Assembly: GCA_017647145.1 (NCBI GenBank)
Contig: JAGCLD010000032.1
Span: 1 to 64,000, forward strand
Direction: 5' to 3'
DNA: 64,000 nt
From: Paludibacteraceae bacterium
Lineage (GTDB): Bacteria > Bacteroidota > Bacteroidia > Bacteroidales > Paludibacteraceae
Shown here: piece by piece, positions 25,867 to 35,338 of the stretch
Position numbering within the stretch: position 1 is the stretch's first letter
Layout: each line of letters begins with the position of its first letter
Notes under the pieces: generated by a model
Told to the model about the DNA's origin: nothing
Database searches by the model: none
Seen by the model: the letters and a program-made list of their open reading frames with translations, nothing else
Program-made: the position numbers and the translations under genes

Positions 25867-27909
25867 TTAGTGCTTTTGTAATTGTTCTCTAACAGCCTTT
25901 AGGATAGGTTGTACGCTCATTGGACTTCCTACAGCACCACGCATCCATGCATCGGGGGTGAGGCGTCCTTGTTGGTAAATTCGTGTGTATGCCTTGGCAA
26001 AAGCTTCGGGTGTAGGGCATTTTGCAAGGTGTTCTTCCAACTGGTATTGTACGATTTGTCCGATAGGGTAACCAGGAAGATAAAGTGCGTAGCCCACCAT
26101 GTGTGAGTAGATGGCAAGCAGTGGGCTATCTTTTTCACCCAAGACAGGTTCGTAGTATTGATTCCATACTTCTGCTGCTATTTTGATTACAGCATCTCTG
26201 AGTTGTGCAGCTGTGGCTTGTGGGTGTTGATATAGCCATTGCCACATGCGCATATCAACAAGGCTCACGCCCATTATTTCATACATTCCCCATATCATGT
26301 CGAGCGATGTGTTGTTGGCTTCAGCGCCGGCAGAGTCATATCCCAGCAACTTCATGTCGCGTTGTTGGAAAAGGAATGCACTTGCCTCCGTGAATCCGGT
26401 GTTGGGTATTCCTGCCAGTGTGTAATAGTCGATGTCATATAACGAGATGACTTCCTCTACATTGTGACCAAACTCGTGTACAGCAATGTTGTAGCCCTTG
26501 TAGTCCATTCCTTTGTTGCTGATGCGAGTGCGCAAGCGTGCAGGTTGTTGTCTTCCTACACATGGTCGGGCATGTCCTGAACCTCTTGCCGGTTCTACCA
26601 CGATGTGAGAGGCTATTTCATTAGCCTTTTCAGGTATAAAGCCCAAATCCATCAACATACGGTTCATGTCTTTTTCAAAATCTTTGGCTGTAGGGTAGCG
26701 TTGTTGCGTTTGAGCTGTGAGGATGTCTTCCGAAATGCTGCTGCGGCTCTTGAATCCGTCGTACCAAATGTCATAAGGACGTAATTCTCTTCCTAAACGT
26801 TCGCGTATGAGTTGTCCCACCTGTTTGATTTCATCCGATTCTATGAGGGTGATAAAGAGAGCTTCAAGTTCTTCGATTGGTATTTCCAAATCTTCATTGA
26901 ATGTGCGCAACAGATGAGAAGGAGCGTCTGTTCGGTATTGGTCGATGCGTTGTAGCGCATGAAAGATGTTAATGATTTGTTGGTAGCGTGTGTCAGATTC
27001 ACGTTCAGCATTTATAACTTTGTCGGCTTGACTCACCGTGTTGGAGTATGGGCTCCATGTGTAGTCTTCACAGTTGATGATACAAGCGGGAATTTCTTGT
27101 CGAATGATGCGCAACATGACTTGATAAATCATTTCTTGCTTATCGTGTGCATTGGGAGTTGCAGCATAGTTGGATTTTATTTCGTCACGCAGATTCCAAT
27201 GCGAGAGCAGCGCCATGGGTTCACTCCATAATGCTTCGCCTGTTTCTGTGCGGAGTGTGTGCATCATGATGTTGTAGCCGGCTATGTAGTTTTCTGTTTG
27301 GCTGAGTGTTTGTGAGTAGGCAGAAGTTACATCACCCGGCATGCGTGTGTGGAATGCGTCACCTAAGCGTGCGTATGCCCATTCTTGGCGAGTCCATTGA
27401 GTGCCCATTGTGTTTTTCTCATGCAGTGAGTAATGGGGAAAGTTGAGTATGCAGATATGTGCCAATTTGTTAGCAAACATATCTTCTGCAAAATGTGCCA
27501 TGGGGTCGTATCCACTGATGATCCAGTCCACGCTAATAGGTTCACCTTTGTCAACCAAAGTGGTGGGGTCTTGCAGGGTGTTGTTAAGCATGTCGGCACT
27601 TTGGCTGCATTGTTCGAGGATATATGCCAAACGATAGTATAGGAGTAGTTTGTCGGCCTCTGTACCGGCATAAGATGTGCTTACTAATTCAATGAAATCG
27701 TCTTTGCTTCCATCGTTTTCAGTCCATAACTGTGCAACTTGTTTCACTCCGCGTTCAACGAGAGCAGCGTCAGCATCAGGATAGGCTGTAAGAATGGCAT
27801 TCACGCCGGCTTGGATGTCAGATGAGGTAATCATGTTTTGTGTGTTTTGCTTTGTTTGGCATGCGCTCAACAGGGAGGCTATACCCAGCAGAATGAGAAA
27901 TCTTTTCAT
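25867..27909 (-). CDS. Putative zinc metallopeptidase lipoprotein, M3-like
   Basis: The start MKRFLILLGIASLLSACQ at 27909 gives a lipoprotein signal with lipobox LSAC; the frame extends 21 codons upstream without a plausible start. The 680-residue protein carries the zinc-binding motif HEFGH (His478, Glu479) and a downstream GFTEASAF whose Glu could be the third ligand, an arrangement like M3 oligopeptidases, which cut short peptides. The segment around 440-465 (VVEPARGSGHARP) is unusual, and overall similarity to M3 is only partial. It is probably anchored in the envelope and degrades peptides. It is a single-gene unit, divergent from fbp. Confidence 0.7.
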   Translation of the reverse strand: MKRFLILLGIASLLSACQTKQNTQNMITSSDIQAGVNAILTAYPDADAALVERGVKQVAQLWTENDGSKDDFIELVSTSYAGTEADKLLLYYRLAYILEQCSQSADMLNNTLQDPTTLVDKGEPISVDWIISGYDPMAHFAEDMFANKLAHICILNFPHYSLHEKNTMGTQWTRQEWAYARLGDAFHTRMPGDVTSAYSQTLSQTENYIAGYNIMMHTLRTETGEALWSEPMALLSHWNLRDEIKSNYAATPNAHDKQEMIYQVMLRIIRQEIPACIINCEDYTWSPYSNTVSQADKVINAERESDTRYQQIINIFHALQRIDQYRTDAPSHLLRTFNEDLEIPIEELEALFITLIESDEIKQVGQLIRERLGRELRPYDIWYDGFKSRSSISEDILTAQTQQRYPTAKDFEKDMNRMLMDLGFIPEKANEIASHIVVEPARGSGHARPCVGRQQPARLRTRISNKGMDYKGYNIAVHEFGHNVEEVISLYDIDYYTLAGIPNTGFTEASAFLFQQRDMKLLGYDSAGAEANNTSLDMIWGMYEIMGVSLVDMRMWQWLYQHPQATAAQLRDAVIKIAAEVWNQYYEPVLGEKDSPLLAIYSHMVGYALYLPGYPIGQIVQYQLEEHLAKCPTPEAFAKAYTRIYQQGRLTPDAWMRGAVGSPMSVQPILKAVREQLQKH

Positions 27910-28194
27910 GGTGTGTTGAGAATGTGGATTATAGTGTTTAGTGTTTGTGTTTACGCAAGTATTTGTATTCAAACTGCAAGACTACGAATAAATCGTTAAA
28001 TATGCAAGAGAATTATTAACTTTCCGGCGTTTTATCCAAGTAATGCTTTGAGCGAACAGTAATCATGTAGTTTTGCTTGCTTTTATGATGAATATGCAGT
28101 ATTTTTTATAAAAGAGCTTGGAAAAAACATCTAAACGTGTTGTAGAAGTGGAATATTTCAGAAAAAAAAGTGGCGGAATTACAAATAAAAGATA
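27910..28194. other. Divergent spacer with possible extra promoter
   Basis: This AT-rich spacer between the metallopeptidase and fbp has no open frame of note. TTTG (28047-28050) and TAGTTTTG (28068-28075), 17 bp apart, form a possible plus-strand promoter about 130 bp ahead of the fbp promoter. A transcript from it would run about 150 nt to the hairpin at 28203-28233. No minus-strand promoter for the metallopeptidase was clear. Confidence 0.35.
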
Positions 28195-28202
28195 TACATT
28201 TG
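28195..28202 (+). promoter_or_regulatory. -7 box upstream of fbp
   Basis: TACATTTG matches TAnnTTTG. No good -33 element is seen 19-21 bp upstream (TGGCGG lies there). Transcription would start within the following hairpin. Confidence 0.5.
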
Positions 28203-28233
28203 CACGGATGATTGATGTCATCCGTGTTTTTTT
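28203..28233 (+). terminator. Terminator-like hairpin in the fbp leader
   Basis: CACGGATGA (28203-28211) pairs perfectly with TCATCCGTG (28218-28226), loop TTGATG, followed by seven T. It has the form of an intrinsic terminator but stands 13 bp before the fbp ATG and directly after the -7 box. It may be an attenuator, a 5' protective hairpin, or the end of a small RNA from 28082. Confidence 0.75.
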
Positions 28234-28245
28234 AATCTATGAGCC

Positions 28246-30234
28246 ATGAAACCAGAACACTTATCTCAAAAGGATTTTGACCAAGAAATCAAGTATCTGC
28301 AACTGTTGAGTAATAAATTTCCCTCCATAGCAGCCGCAAGTACAGAAGTTATTAACTTGGAGGCAATCTTAAATCTGCCGAAAGGAACAGAGCATTTCTT
28401 GAGTGATATTCATGGGGAGTATGAGGCATTTCAGCATGTGTTGAAGAATGCTTCCGGAGATGTGAAACGAAAAGTGAATGAAATATTCGGTAATACACTG
28501 CGTGAAGCCGATAAAAAGGAATTGTGTACGCTGATCTATTATCCACGTGAGAAATTAGAATTAGTGAAAAGTTCAGAAACAGACCTTGAAGACTGGTATG
28601 TCATTACACTGAATCATCTGATAAAAGTGTGTCAGAATGTGTCTTCTAAATATACCCGCTCTAAAGTGAGAAAAGCACTTCCGGAAGAGTTTTCATACAT
28701 TATACAAGAGTTATTGCATGAGACATTGGCCGAACCTAATAAGCATGACTATGTGAATGTGATTATTCAAACCATCATTTCTACTTATCGAGCTGACGCA
28801 TTTATTATAGCTATCTGTAATTTGATACAACGTTTGGTGATTGACTCTTTGCATATCATAGGTGATGTGTTTGATCGTGGTCCGGGAGCTCACCTCATCA
28901 TGGATATATTGTGTGATTATCATAATTTTGATATTCAGTGGGGTAATCATGACATTTTGTGGATGGGTGCAGCAGCGGGTAATGATTGTTGCATGGCCAA
29001 TGTGCTCAGATTGTCTATGCGCTATGCCAATCTGGATACGCTGGAAGATGGATATGGAATCAATCTGCTGCCATTGGCTACTTTTGCAATGGATACGTAT
29101 GCTAAAGACCCATGTACACGTTTTTATCCTAAAATAGAGGATTGCGACTCAAATCATAATGAACGTACGCGTAAACTGATAGCGCAAATGCATAAAGCAA
29201 TATGTGTGATTCAGTTTAAATTGGAAGCACAAATGATTAAGCGACGTCCGGAGTTTCAAATGGATGATAGAATATTGTTGGATAGAGTGGATTTTGTCAA
29301 AGGTGTTTTCCGTTGCGAAGGCAAGGAATATGAAATGTATGACACCTATTTTCCTACCATTGACCCGAATGACCCAACTAAACTGAGTGAGGGAGAGGAG
29401 GAAATAGTGAACAAGATGAGGCGTTCATTCCGTCAGAGCGAAAAACTAAGGAAGCATATTCAGTGTGTCTATACACATGGAAGCCTTTATTTGGTGACTA
29501 ACTCTAATCTGCTTTTTCATGCATCTGTGCCATTAAATGAAAACGGAACTTTGAAGGAAATTACTATTTTGGGTAAGAAATATAAAGGAAAATCCTTCTT
29601 TGATAAAGTGGAGAGCCTTGTGCGTATGGCGTATGGAGATGATGTCATGTCAGAAGAAAAACTCTTTGCCTTGGATTATATGTGGTATCTATGGTGTGGA
29701 AAGGATTCTCCGTTGTTTGACAAAGCAAAGATGACTACTTTTGAGCGTTATTTTATTCCGGATAAGTCCTTGCATGTGGAAGAAAAAGGAGCTGCTTATG
29801 CTTTGCGTGATGATGAAAAAATGTGTGATATGCTCTTGGATGAATTTGGGGTGGGAGGTACTCATCGACACATCATCTGTGGACATGTGCCCGTAAAAAC
29901 CAAAAAAGGAGAGACACCAATCAAAGCCAATGGTAAATTGTTGGTGATTGATGGAGGATTCTCCAAAGCTTATCATGCAGAAACAGGAATAGCCGGATAC
30001 ACTTTAGTCTATCACTCTCGAGGATTGCAGATGGTGCAACACGAATTGTTTACATCAACTAATGAGGCAATTCTTTATGGAAGAGACATTATATCCTCTA
30101 CTCAGTTGGTGGAACTGAGTAAACAGCGCGTAATGGTGAGAGATACAGACAAAGGCAAGGAACTACAACAACAAATAGATGACCTCTTGTTGTTGTTAAG
30201 GGCCTATCGAAAAGGCATTATAAAGGAAAGATAA
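28246..30234 (+). CDS. fbp: Fructose-1,6-bisphosphatase class III
   Basis: It removes the 1-phosphate from fructose-1,6-bisphosphate in gluconeogenesis. The 662-residue protein belongs to the class III family of Firmicutes and Bacteroidetes, which has a metallophosphoesterase-type fold: FLSDIHGEYEAFQHVLKNA, HIIGDVFDRGPGAHLIMD, WGNHDILWMGAA and ICGHVPVKTKKGETPIKANG all carry expected metal-binding Asp, His and Asn residues. Length is typical. It is a single-gene unit with an unusual leader hairpin. Confidence 0.97.
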   Translation: MKPEHLSQKDFDQEIKYLQLLSNKFPSIAAASTEVINLEAILNLPKGTEHFLSDIHGEYEAFQHVLKNASGDVKRKVNEIFGNTLREADKKELCTLIYYPREKLELVKSSETDLEDWYVITLNHLIKVCQNVSSKYTRSKVRKALPEEFSYIIQELLHETLAEPNKHDYVNVIIQTIISTYRADAFIIAICNLIQRLVIDSLHIIGDVFDRGPGAHLIMDILCDYHNFDIQWGNHDILWMGAAAGNDCCMANVLRLSMRYANLDTLEDGYGINLLPLATFAMDTYAKDPCTRFYPKIEDCDSNHNERTRKLIAQMHKAICVIQFKLEAQMIKRRPEFQMDDRILLDRVDFVKGVFRCEGKEYEMYDTYFPTIDPNDPTKLSEGEEEIVNKMRRSFRQSEKLRKHIQCVYTHGSLYLVTNSNLLFHASVPLNENGTLKEITILGKKYKGKSFFDKVESLVRMAYGDDVMSEEKLFALDYMWYLWCGKDSPLFDKAKMTTFERYFIPDKSLHVEEKGAAYALRDDEKMCDMLLDEFGVGGTHRHIICGHVPVKTKKGETPIKANGKLLVIDGGFSKAYHAETGIAGYTLVYHSRGLQMVQHELFTSTNEAILYGRDIISSTQLVELSKQRVMVRDTDKGKELQQQIDDLLLLLRAYRKGIIKER

Positions 30235-30299
30235 GTGTGCCTACTACTGCGAAAATGTGTAAAAGCTGACGGAAGATGTGCAATTTTGCAAACTCTATA

Positions 30300-30330
30300 T
30301 TGCAAATTGGAAAAATAAGCAGTATCTTTG
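30300..30330 (+). promoter_or_regulatory. Promoter of the pyruvate oxidoreductase gene
   Basis: TTG (30300-30302), 20 bp, then TATCTTTG (30323-30330). The ATG is at 30490, giving a leader of about 155 nt, longer than for other genes in the window. Confidence 0.75.
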
Positions 30331-30489
30331 CACATGAAAATGCTGTGAATGCGTTAGTGACTGTTTTGGATATAGTATGAGCATTATATGGCAACTGTAG
30401 ATTCGAAAACTTATTGGTGAGAGTAATGAATGTTCTCTCGTTCTTTAATAAAGGTATAAAAAATTAACAACTACTAATTAATAACTAAC

Positions 30490-33400
30490 ATGGCAAAAGA
30501 AAAGAAATTCTTAACATGTGATGGTAATCAAGCTGCAGCGCATATCTCGTATATGTTCTCTGAAGTAGCTGCGATTTATCCTATCACGCCTTCATCTACC
30601 ATGGCTGAATATGTAGACGAATGGGCTGCACAAGGTCGTAAGAACCTTTTTGGTGAAACTGTATTAGTGCAAGAAATGCAATCAGAAGCAGGTGCAGCAG
30701 GTGCTGTGCATGGCTCTTTGCAAGCAGGTGCTTTGACTACCACCTATACAGCATCACAGGGATTGTTGTTGATGATTCCAAACATGTATAAAATAGCAGG
30801 TGAATTGCTTCCTTGCGTATTCCACGTATCCGCTCGTACATTGGCTTCACATGCATTGTGTATCTTTGGTGACCACCAAGACGTGATGTCTTGCCGTCAA
30901 ACAGGTTTTGCAATGTTGTGCGAAGGTTCTGTGCAAGAAGTAATGGACTTGGCTGCTGTAGCTCATTTGGCTACTATCAAGAGTCGCGTTCCTTTCTTAA
31001 ACTTCTTCGACGGATTCCGTACTTCACATGAAATTCAAAAGATCGAAGCACTCGAAAACGAAGACTTGGCTCACTTGGTAGATCAAGAAGCTTTGGCTGA
31101 ATTCCGTCAACGTGCTTTGAATCCAAATAATCCTGTGGCACGCGGTATGGCTGAAAACCCTGACCATTTCTTCCAACACCGTGAAAGTTGTAATCCTTAC
31201 TACGAAGCTGTGCCTGCTATCGTAGAAGAATATATGGCTGAATTGTCTAAAATCACAGGACGTCAATATGGCTTGTTTGACTACTATGGTGCAGCTGATG
31301 CTGACCGTGTAATCATTGCAATGGGTTCTGTTACAGAAGCTATTCGTGAAACAATAGACCACCTCACAGCTCAAGGCGAAAAAGTGGGTATGGTGGCTGT
31401 TCACCTCTATCGTCCTTTCTCAGCAAAACACTTCTTGGCTGCACTTCCAAAAACAGCTAAACGTATTGCTGTGCTTGATCGTACAAAAGAACCGGGAGCT
31501 ACAGGCGAACCTTTGTATTTAGATGTAAAAGATGTGCTCTATGGCGCTGAAAATGCTCCACTCGTTGTAGGTGGACGCTATGGATTGGGCTCTAAAGACA
31601 CTACGCCTGCTCAAATACTTGCTGTGTATGAAAACTTGGCTTTGCCACAACCTAAAAACCTCTTTACAATTGGTATTGAAGATGATGTAACCTTCACTTC
31701 ACTTCCAAAGAAAGAAGAAATTGCTTTGGGTGGAGCAAGTATATTTGAAGCTAAATTCTATGGTTTGGGAGCTGATGGTACAGTGGGTGCTAACAAGAAC
31801 TCTGTGAAAATCATTGGTGACAACACCAACAAATACTGCCAAGCTTATTTCTCTTATGACTCTAAAAAATCAGGTGGATTCACATGTTCACACTTGCGTT
31901 TTGGCGATGAACCAATCCGTTCTACCTATTTAGTAAATACGCCTAACTTTGTGGCTTGTCACGTACAAGCATACTTGCAAATGTATGACGTGACTCGTGG
32001 TTTGCGTAAGAATGGTACTTTCTTGTTGAACACTATCTGGACGGGTGAAGAGTTGGCGAAGCACCTGCCTAACCGTGTGAAGAAATACTTCGCAGAAAAC
32101 AATATTTCAGTTTACTATATCAACGCAACTCAAATTGCACAAGAAATTGGTTTGGGCAATCGCACCAACACCATTCTTCAATCTGCATTCTTCCGTATCA
32201 CAGAAGTTATTCCTGTAGATTTGGCTATCGAACAAATGAAGAAATTCATCGTTAAGTCTTATGGAAAGAAGGGTGAAGACGTAGTAAACAAAAACTATGC
32301 AGCTGTTGATCGTGGTGGTGAATATCAACAACTCACAATTGACCCGGCATGGGCTAACTTGGAAGTAGAAGCACCTGCAGCTAACAACGATCCTGCTTTC
32401 ATTAACGAAATTGTACGTCCTATTAACGCACAAGATGGTGACTTATTGAAAGTGTCTGCGTTCAAGGGAATTGAAGACGGAACTTGGTATCAAGGTACAT
32501 CTAAATATGAAAAACGTGGAGTAGGAGCCTTTGTTCCAACATGGACTGCAGACAACTGTATCCAATGTAACAAATGTGCTTATGTATGTCCTCATGCTGC
32601 AATCCGTCCGTTTGTGATGGACAATACAGAAGTGGCAGGAATCAAGGGCGCTACCATTGAAATGAAAGCACCTGCTGCTATGAAGGGTATGCATTTCCGC
32701 ATGCAAGTGGACGTTATGGACTGCTTGGGTTGCGGCAACTGTGTGGATGTATGTCCGGGCAATCCAAAAGCAGGTGGACCTGCATTGAAGATGGTGCCAT
32801 TGGAACAAGAACTTGAAGAAGCAGCTAATTGGGACTACTGCGTTGCTAACGTCAAGACCAAACAACACTTGATTGACACAGCTTCTAATGTGAAGAATTC
32901 ACAATTTGCAACTCCGCTCTTTGAGTTCTCAGGAGCGTGCTCCGGCTGTGGTGAAACTCCATATGTGAAATTAATTTCTCAATTGTTTGGCGACCGTCAA
33001 ATGGTGGCAAACGCTACCGGATGTTCTTCTATTTACTCTGGTTCAGTTCCATCTACTCCTTATACTACTAACGAAAAAGGACAAGGACCAGCATGGGCTA
33101 ACTCACTCTTTGAAGACTTCTGCGAATTTGGTTTGGGTATGGAGCTCGCAAATGAAAAAATGCGCGCACGCCTCACTCAACTAATGACGGATGCACAGAC
33201 CTGCTCTTGCTGCTCTGAAGAGTTGAAAGGATGGTTCCGTGAATGGATTGAATTCCAAAATGATGCTGCTAAAACAAAAGAATTAGCAGAGAAAATCATT
33301 CCGGCAGTGTCAAGCTGTGGATGCGACATTTGCAAGAAAATCAACGAATTGAGCGGATATATCATCAAACGTAGCCAATGGATTATTGGTGGTGACGGAG

Positions 33401-34026
33401 CTTCTTATGACATCGGTTATGGTGGTCTTGACCATGTAATCGCAAGCGGTAAAGATGTAAACATCCTCGTGTTGGATACAGAAGTTTACTCTAACACCGG
33501 TGGACAAGCTTCTAAATCTACTCCTATTGGTGCGATTGCTAAATTTGCTGCTGCCGGCAAACGCGTTCGCAAGAAAGACTTGGGTATGATTGCCACAACC
33601 TACGGATACGTATATGTGGCTCAAATTGCAATGGGTGCTGACCAAGCACAATGCTTGAAAGCTATTCGTGAAGCAGAAGCATATCCAGGACCATCATTGG
33701 TAATTGCCTACGCACCATGTATCAACCATGGATTGAAGAAAGGTATGGGTAAAGCGCAAGCAGAAGAGGCTGCTGCTGTAGAATGTGGCTACTGGCACTT
33801 GTGGCGCTATAACCCGGCATTAGAAACAGAAGGTAAGAATCCATTCACCCTCGATAGCAAAGAACCTGACTACAGCAAGTTCCAAGACTTCCTCAAAGGT
33901 GAAGTGCGCTATGCATCAGTCTTGAAGCAATATCCTGCAGAAGCAGCAGAACTCTTTGCTGCAGCTGAAGAAAATGCTAAATGGCGTTATAAGAGCTATC
34001 AACGCATGGAGAAAATGGAATACTAA
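30490..34026 (+). CDS. nifJ: Pyruvate:ferredoxin (flavodoxin) oxidoreductase
   Basis: It converts pyruvate and CoA to acetyl-CoA and CO2, reducing ferredoxin, a central step of anaerobic metabolism. The 1178-residue single-chain enzyme has the N-terminal domain with AAAHISYMFSEVAAIYPITPSS, two ferredoxin-type clusters (CIQCNKCAYVCPH and CLGCGNCVDVCPG), the proximal cluster cysteines (ACSGCGETPY, then ANATGCSSIY) and the thiamine pyrophosphate motif GGDGASYDIGYGGLDHV with YSNTGGQASKSTP. Codon use is that of a highly expressed gene. It is a monocistronic unit with promoter and terminator. Confidence 0.98.
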   Translation: MAKEKKFLTCDGNQAAAHISYMFSEVAAIYPITPSSTMAEYVDEWAAQGRKNLFGETVLVQEMQSEAGAAGAVHGSLQAGALTTTYTASQGLLLMIPNMYKIAGELLPCVFHVSARTLASHALCIFGDHQDVMSCRQTGFAMLCEGSVQEVMDLAAVAHLATIKSRVPFLNFFDGFRTSHEIQKIEALENEDLAHLVDQEALAEFRQRALNPNNPVARGMAENPDHFFQHRESCNPYYEAVPAIVEEYMAELSKITGRQYGLFDYYGAADADRVIIAMGSVTEAIRETIDHLTAQGEKVGMVAVHLYRPFSAKHFLAALPKTAKRIAVLDRTKEPGATGEPLYLDVKDVLYGAENAPLVVGGRYGLGSKDTTPAQILAVYENLALPQPKNLFTIGIEDDVTFTSLPKKEEIALGGASIFEAKFYGLGADGTVGANKNSVKIIGDNTNKYCQAYFSYDSKKSGGFTCSHLRFGDEPIRSTYLVNTPNFVACHVQAYLQMYDVTRGLRKNGTFLLNTIWTGEELAKHLPNRVKKYFAENNISVYYINATQIAQEIGLGNRTNTILQSAFFRITEVIPVDLAIEQMKKFIVKSYGKKGEDVVNKNYAAVDRGGEYQQLTIDPAWANLEVEAPAANNDPAFINEIVRPINAQDGDLLKVSAFKGIEDGTWYQGTSKYEKRGVGAFVPTWTADNCIQCNKCAYVCPHAAIRPFVMDNTEVAGIKGATIEMKAPAAMKGMHFRMQVDVMDCLGCGNCVDVCPGNPKAGGPALKMVPLEQELEEAANWDYCVANVKTKQHLIDTASNVKNSQFATPLFEFSGACSGCGETPYVKLISQLFGDRQMVANATGCSSIYSGSVPSTPYTTNEKGQGPAWANSLFEDFCEFGLGMELANEKMRARLTQLMTDAQTCSCCSEELKGWFREWIEFQNDAAKTKELAEKIIPAVSSCGCDICKKINELSGYIIKRSQWIIGGDGASYDIGYGGLDHVIASGKDVNILVLDTEVYSNTGGQASKSTPIGAIAKFAAAGKRVRKKDLGMIATTYGYVYVAQIAMGADQAQCLKAIREAEAYPGPSLVIAYAPCINHGLKKGMGKAQAEEAAAVECGYWHLWRYNPALETEGKNPFTLDSKEPDYSKFQDFLKGEVRYASVLKQYPAEAAELFAAAEENAKWRYKSYQRMEKMEY

Positions 34027-34049
34027 TCAACATTCCATAAACAACACAG

Positions 34050-34088
34050 ATAAAGTCCTTACCCTCGCAGGGTAGGGACTTTATTTTT
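34050..34088 (+). terminator. Terminator of the pyruvate oxidoreductase gene
   Basis: ATAAAGTCCTTACCCT (34050-34065) pairs with AGGGTAGGGACTTTAT (34069-34084) with one G-U pair and a 3-base loop, then TTTTT. Confidence 0.93.
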
Positions 34089-34110
34089 ACATCCAGAAAG
34101 GAGACAAATG

Positions 34111-34142
34111 TTTGCCCTTTACATATATTTTTTCTAACTTTG
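34111..34142 (+). promoter_or_regulatory. Promoter of yebC
   Basis: TTTG (34111-34114), 20 bp, then TAACTTTG (34135-34142). Confidence 0.8.
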
Positions 34143-34210
34143 CCAACCGAAAGAAAATATACACATTTAAACTTAACAATCTCTTCACACTAAACTAAAT
34201 AAACTATACA

Positions 34211-34942
34211 ATGGGTAGAGCGTTTGAATATAGAAAAGCAAGAAAAATGAAACGTTGGGGCAACATGGCCCGTGTGTTCACCAAGTTAGGAAAAGAAATT
34301 ACCATCGCTACTAAAGCGGGTGGACCTGATCCTGACACAAATCCTCGTTTACGCGTGTTGATGCAACAAGCAAAAAAAGAAAACATGCCGAAAGACAACG
34401 TGGAGAGAGCTATCAAAAAAGCAACTTCAAAAGACTTCACTGACTATAAAGAAATGAACTATGAAGGATACGGACCTAACGGTATTGCTATCTTCGTAGA
34501 AACTGCTACTGACAACACCACACGTACTGTAGCCAACATTCGCAGTTATTTCTCCAAACATGGTGGATCACTTGGTACGTCTGGTAGCTTGGAATTCCTG
34601 TTTGACCACAAATGCGTCTTCAAGATTGCACCAAAAGAAGGGGTAGATGTAGAAGAACTCGAACTCGAACTCATTGACTACGGAGTAGATGAAGTAGTCT
34701 ATGACGAAGGAGATGAAGAAACAGGTGCTTCTGTATTGCTCTATGGAGACTTCCAATCATATTCTGCCATCCAAAAATACTTGGAAGAAAACGGATTTGA
34801 AATCTTCAGTGCAGAATTTGAACGCATTCCTAACGACGTAAAAGAACTCAATGAAGAGCAAAAAGCGGCAGTACAAAAACTCTTGGATAAAATAGAAGAA
34901 GACGAAGACGTACAAAACGTATTCCACAACATGGCGGAATAA
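34211..34942 (+). CDS. YebC/PmpR family regulatory protein
   Basis: Members of this family bind DNA as regulators (PmpR) or help ribosomes pass proline stretches (YebC2 of Bacillus); which role applies here is unclear. The 243-residue protein has the family start MGRAFEYRKARKMKRWGNMA, the central AGGPDPDTNPRLR, KKENMPKDNVERAIKKA and the YEGYGPNGIAIFVE strand. Length is typical. It is transcribed alone, between pyruvate oxidoreductase and ferritin, with its own promoter and terminator. Confidence 0.95.
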   Translation: MGRAFEYRKARKMKRWGNMARVFTKLGKEITIATKAGGPDPDTNPRLRVLMQQAKKENMPKDNVERAIKKATSKDFTDYKEMNYEGYGPNGIAIFVETATDNTTRTVANIRSYFSKHGGSLGTSGSLEFLFDHKCVFKIAPKEGVDVEELELELIDYGVDEVVYDEGDEETGASVLLYGDFQSYSAIQKYLEENGFEIFSAEFERIPNDVKELNEEQKAAVQKLLDKIEEDEDVQNVFHNMAE

Positions 34943-34969
34943 ACTTCACTATCTTCTAATAACACACCC

Positions 34970-35005
34970 GAAGCCACCTCACCACAAGTGTAGGTGGCTT
35001 CTTTC
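34970..35005 (+). terminator. Terminator of yebC
   Basis: GAAGCCACCT (34970-34979) pairs perfectly with AGGTGGCTTC (34992-35001), then TTTC. Confidence 0.85.
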
Positions 35006-35101
35006 ATTCTATCAAATCACTACCAATCCAACATCTTTGCAACATATCTATCAAACATTCTAACCATCACTACCTATCTTCTAACACACAAAAAACAGCA
35101 A

Positions 35102-35167
35102 TCCCTATCGGGACCATCTCGGGACCACCTCGGGACCACTACATAGGAATAAGATAGAATGCAATTA
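35102..35167 (+). repeat. 11-bp-period array C upstream of the ferritin promoter
   Basis: Contiguous 11-bp units: TCCCTATCGGG, ACCATCTCGGG, ACCACCTCGGG, ACCACTACATA, GGAATAAGATA and GAATGCAATTA. The ACC...GGG, ACCACTACrTA and GGAnnnnGATA units recur in the same order on the minus strand of array A (2986-2921). The array ends 55-66 bp before the ferritin -33 element. The rest of this 396-bp gap holds the yebC terminator and a CTTATC-TTTT-GATAAG hairpin near 35179; no gene was seen. Confidence 0.85.
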
Positions 35168-35222
35168 CAAAACCTCTTATCTTTTGATAAGATAGGCTTC
35201 GGTTCGGAAATGCTCAAATAAA

Positions 35223-35254
35223 TTTGGCATTTCTCTCACCTTGTACTATCTTTG
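35223..35254 (+). promoter_or_regulatory. Promoter of ferritin
   Basis: TTTG (35223-35226), 20 bp, then TATCTTTG (35247-35254). The ATG is at 35339, giving a leader of about 80 nt. Confidence 0.8.
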
Positions 35255-35338
35255 TAATTGATTTGAACTTTTTGGGTAGGTGAAGTGTTATACTGATAAA
35301 TAAGCAATAAGAATATTAACTGTTAAATATAAAGCGAT

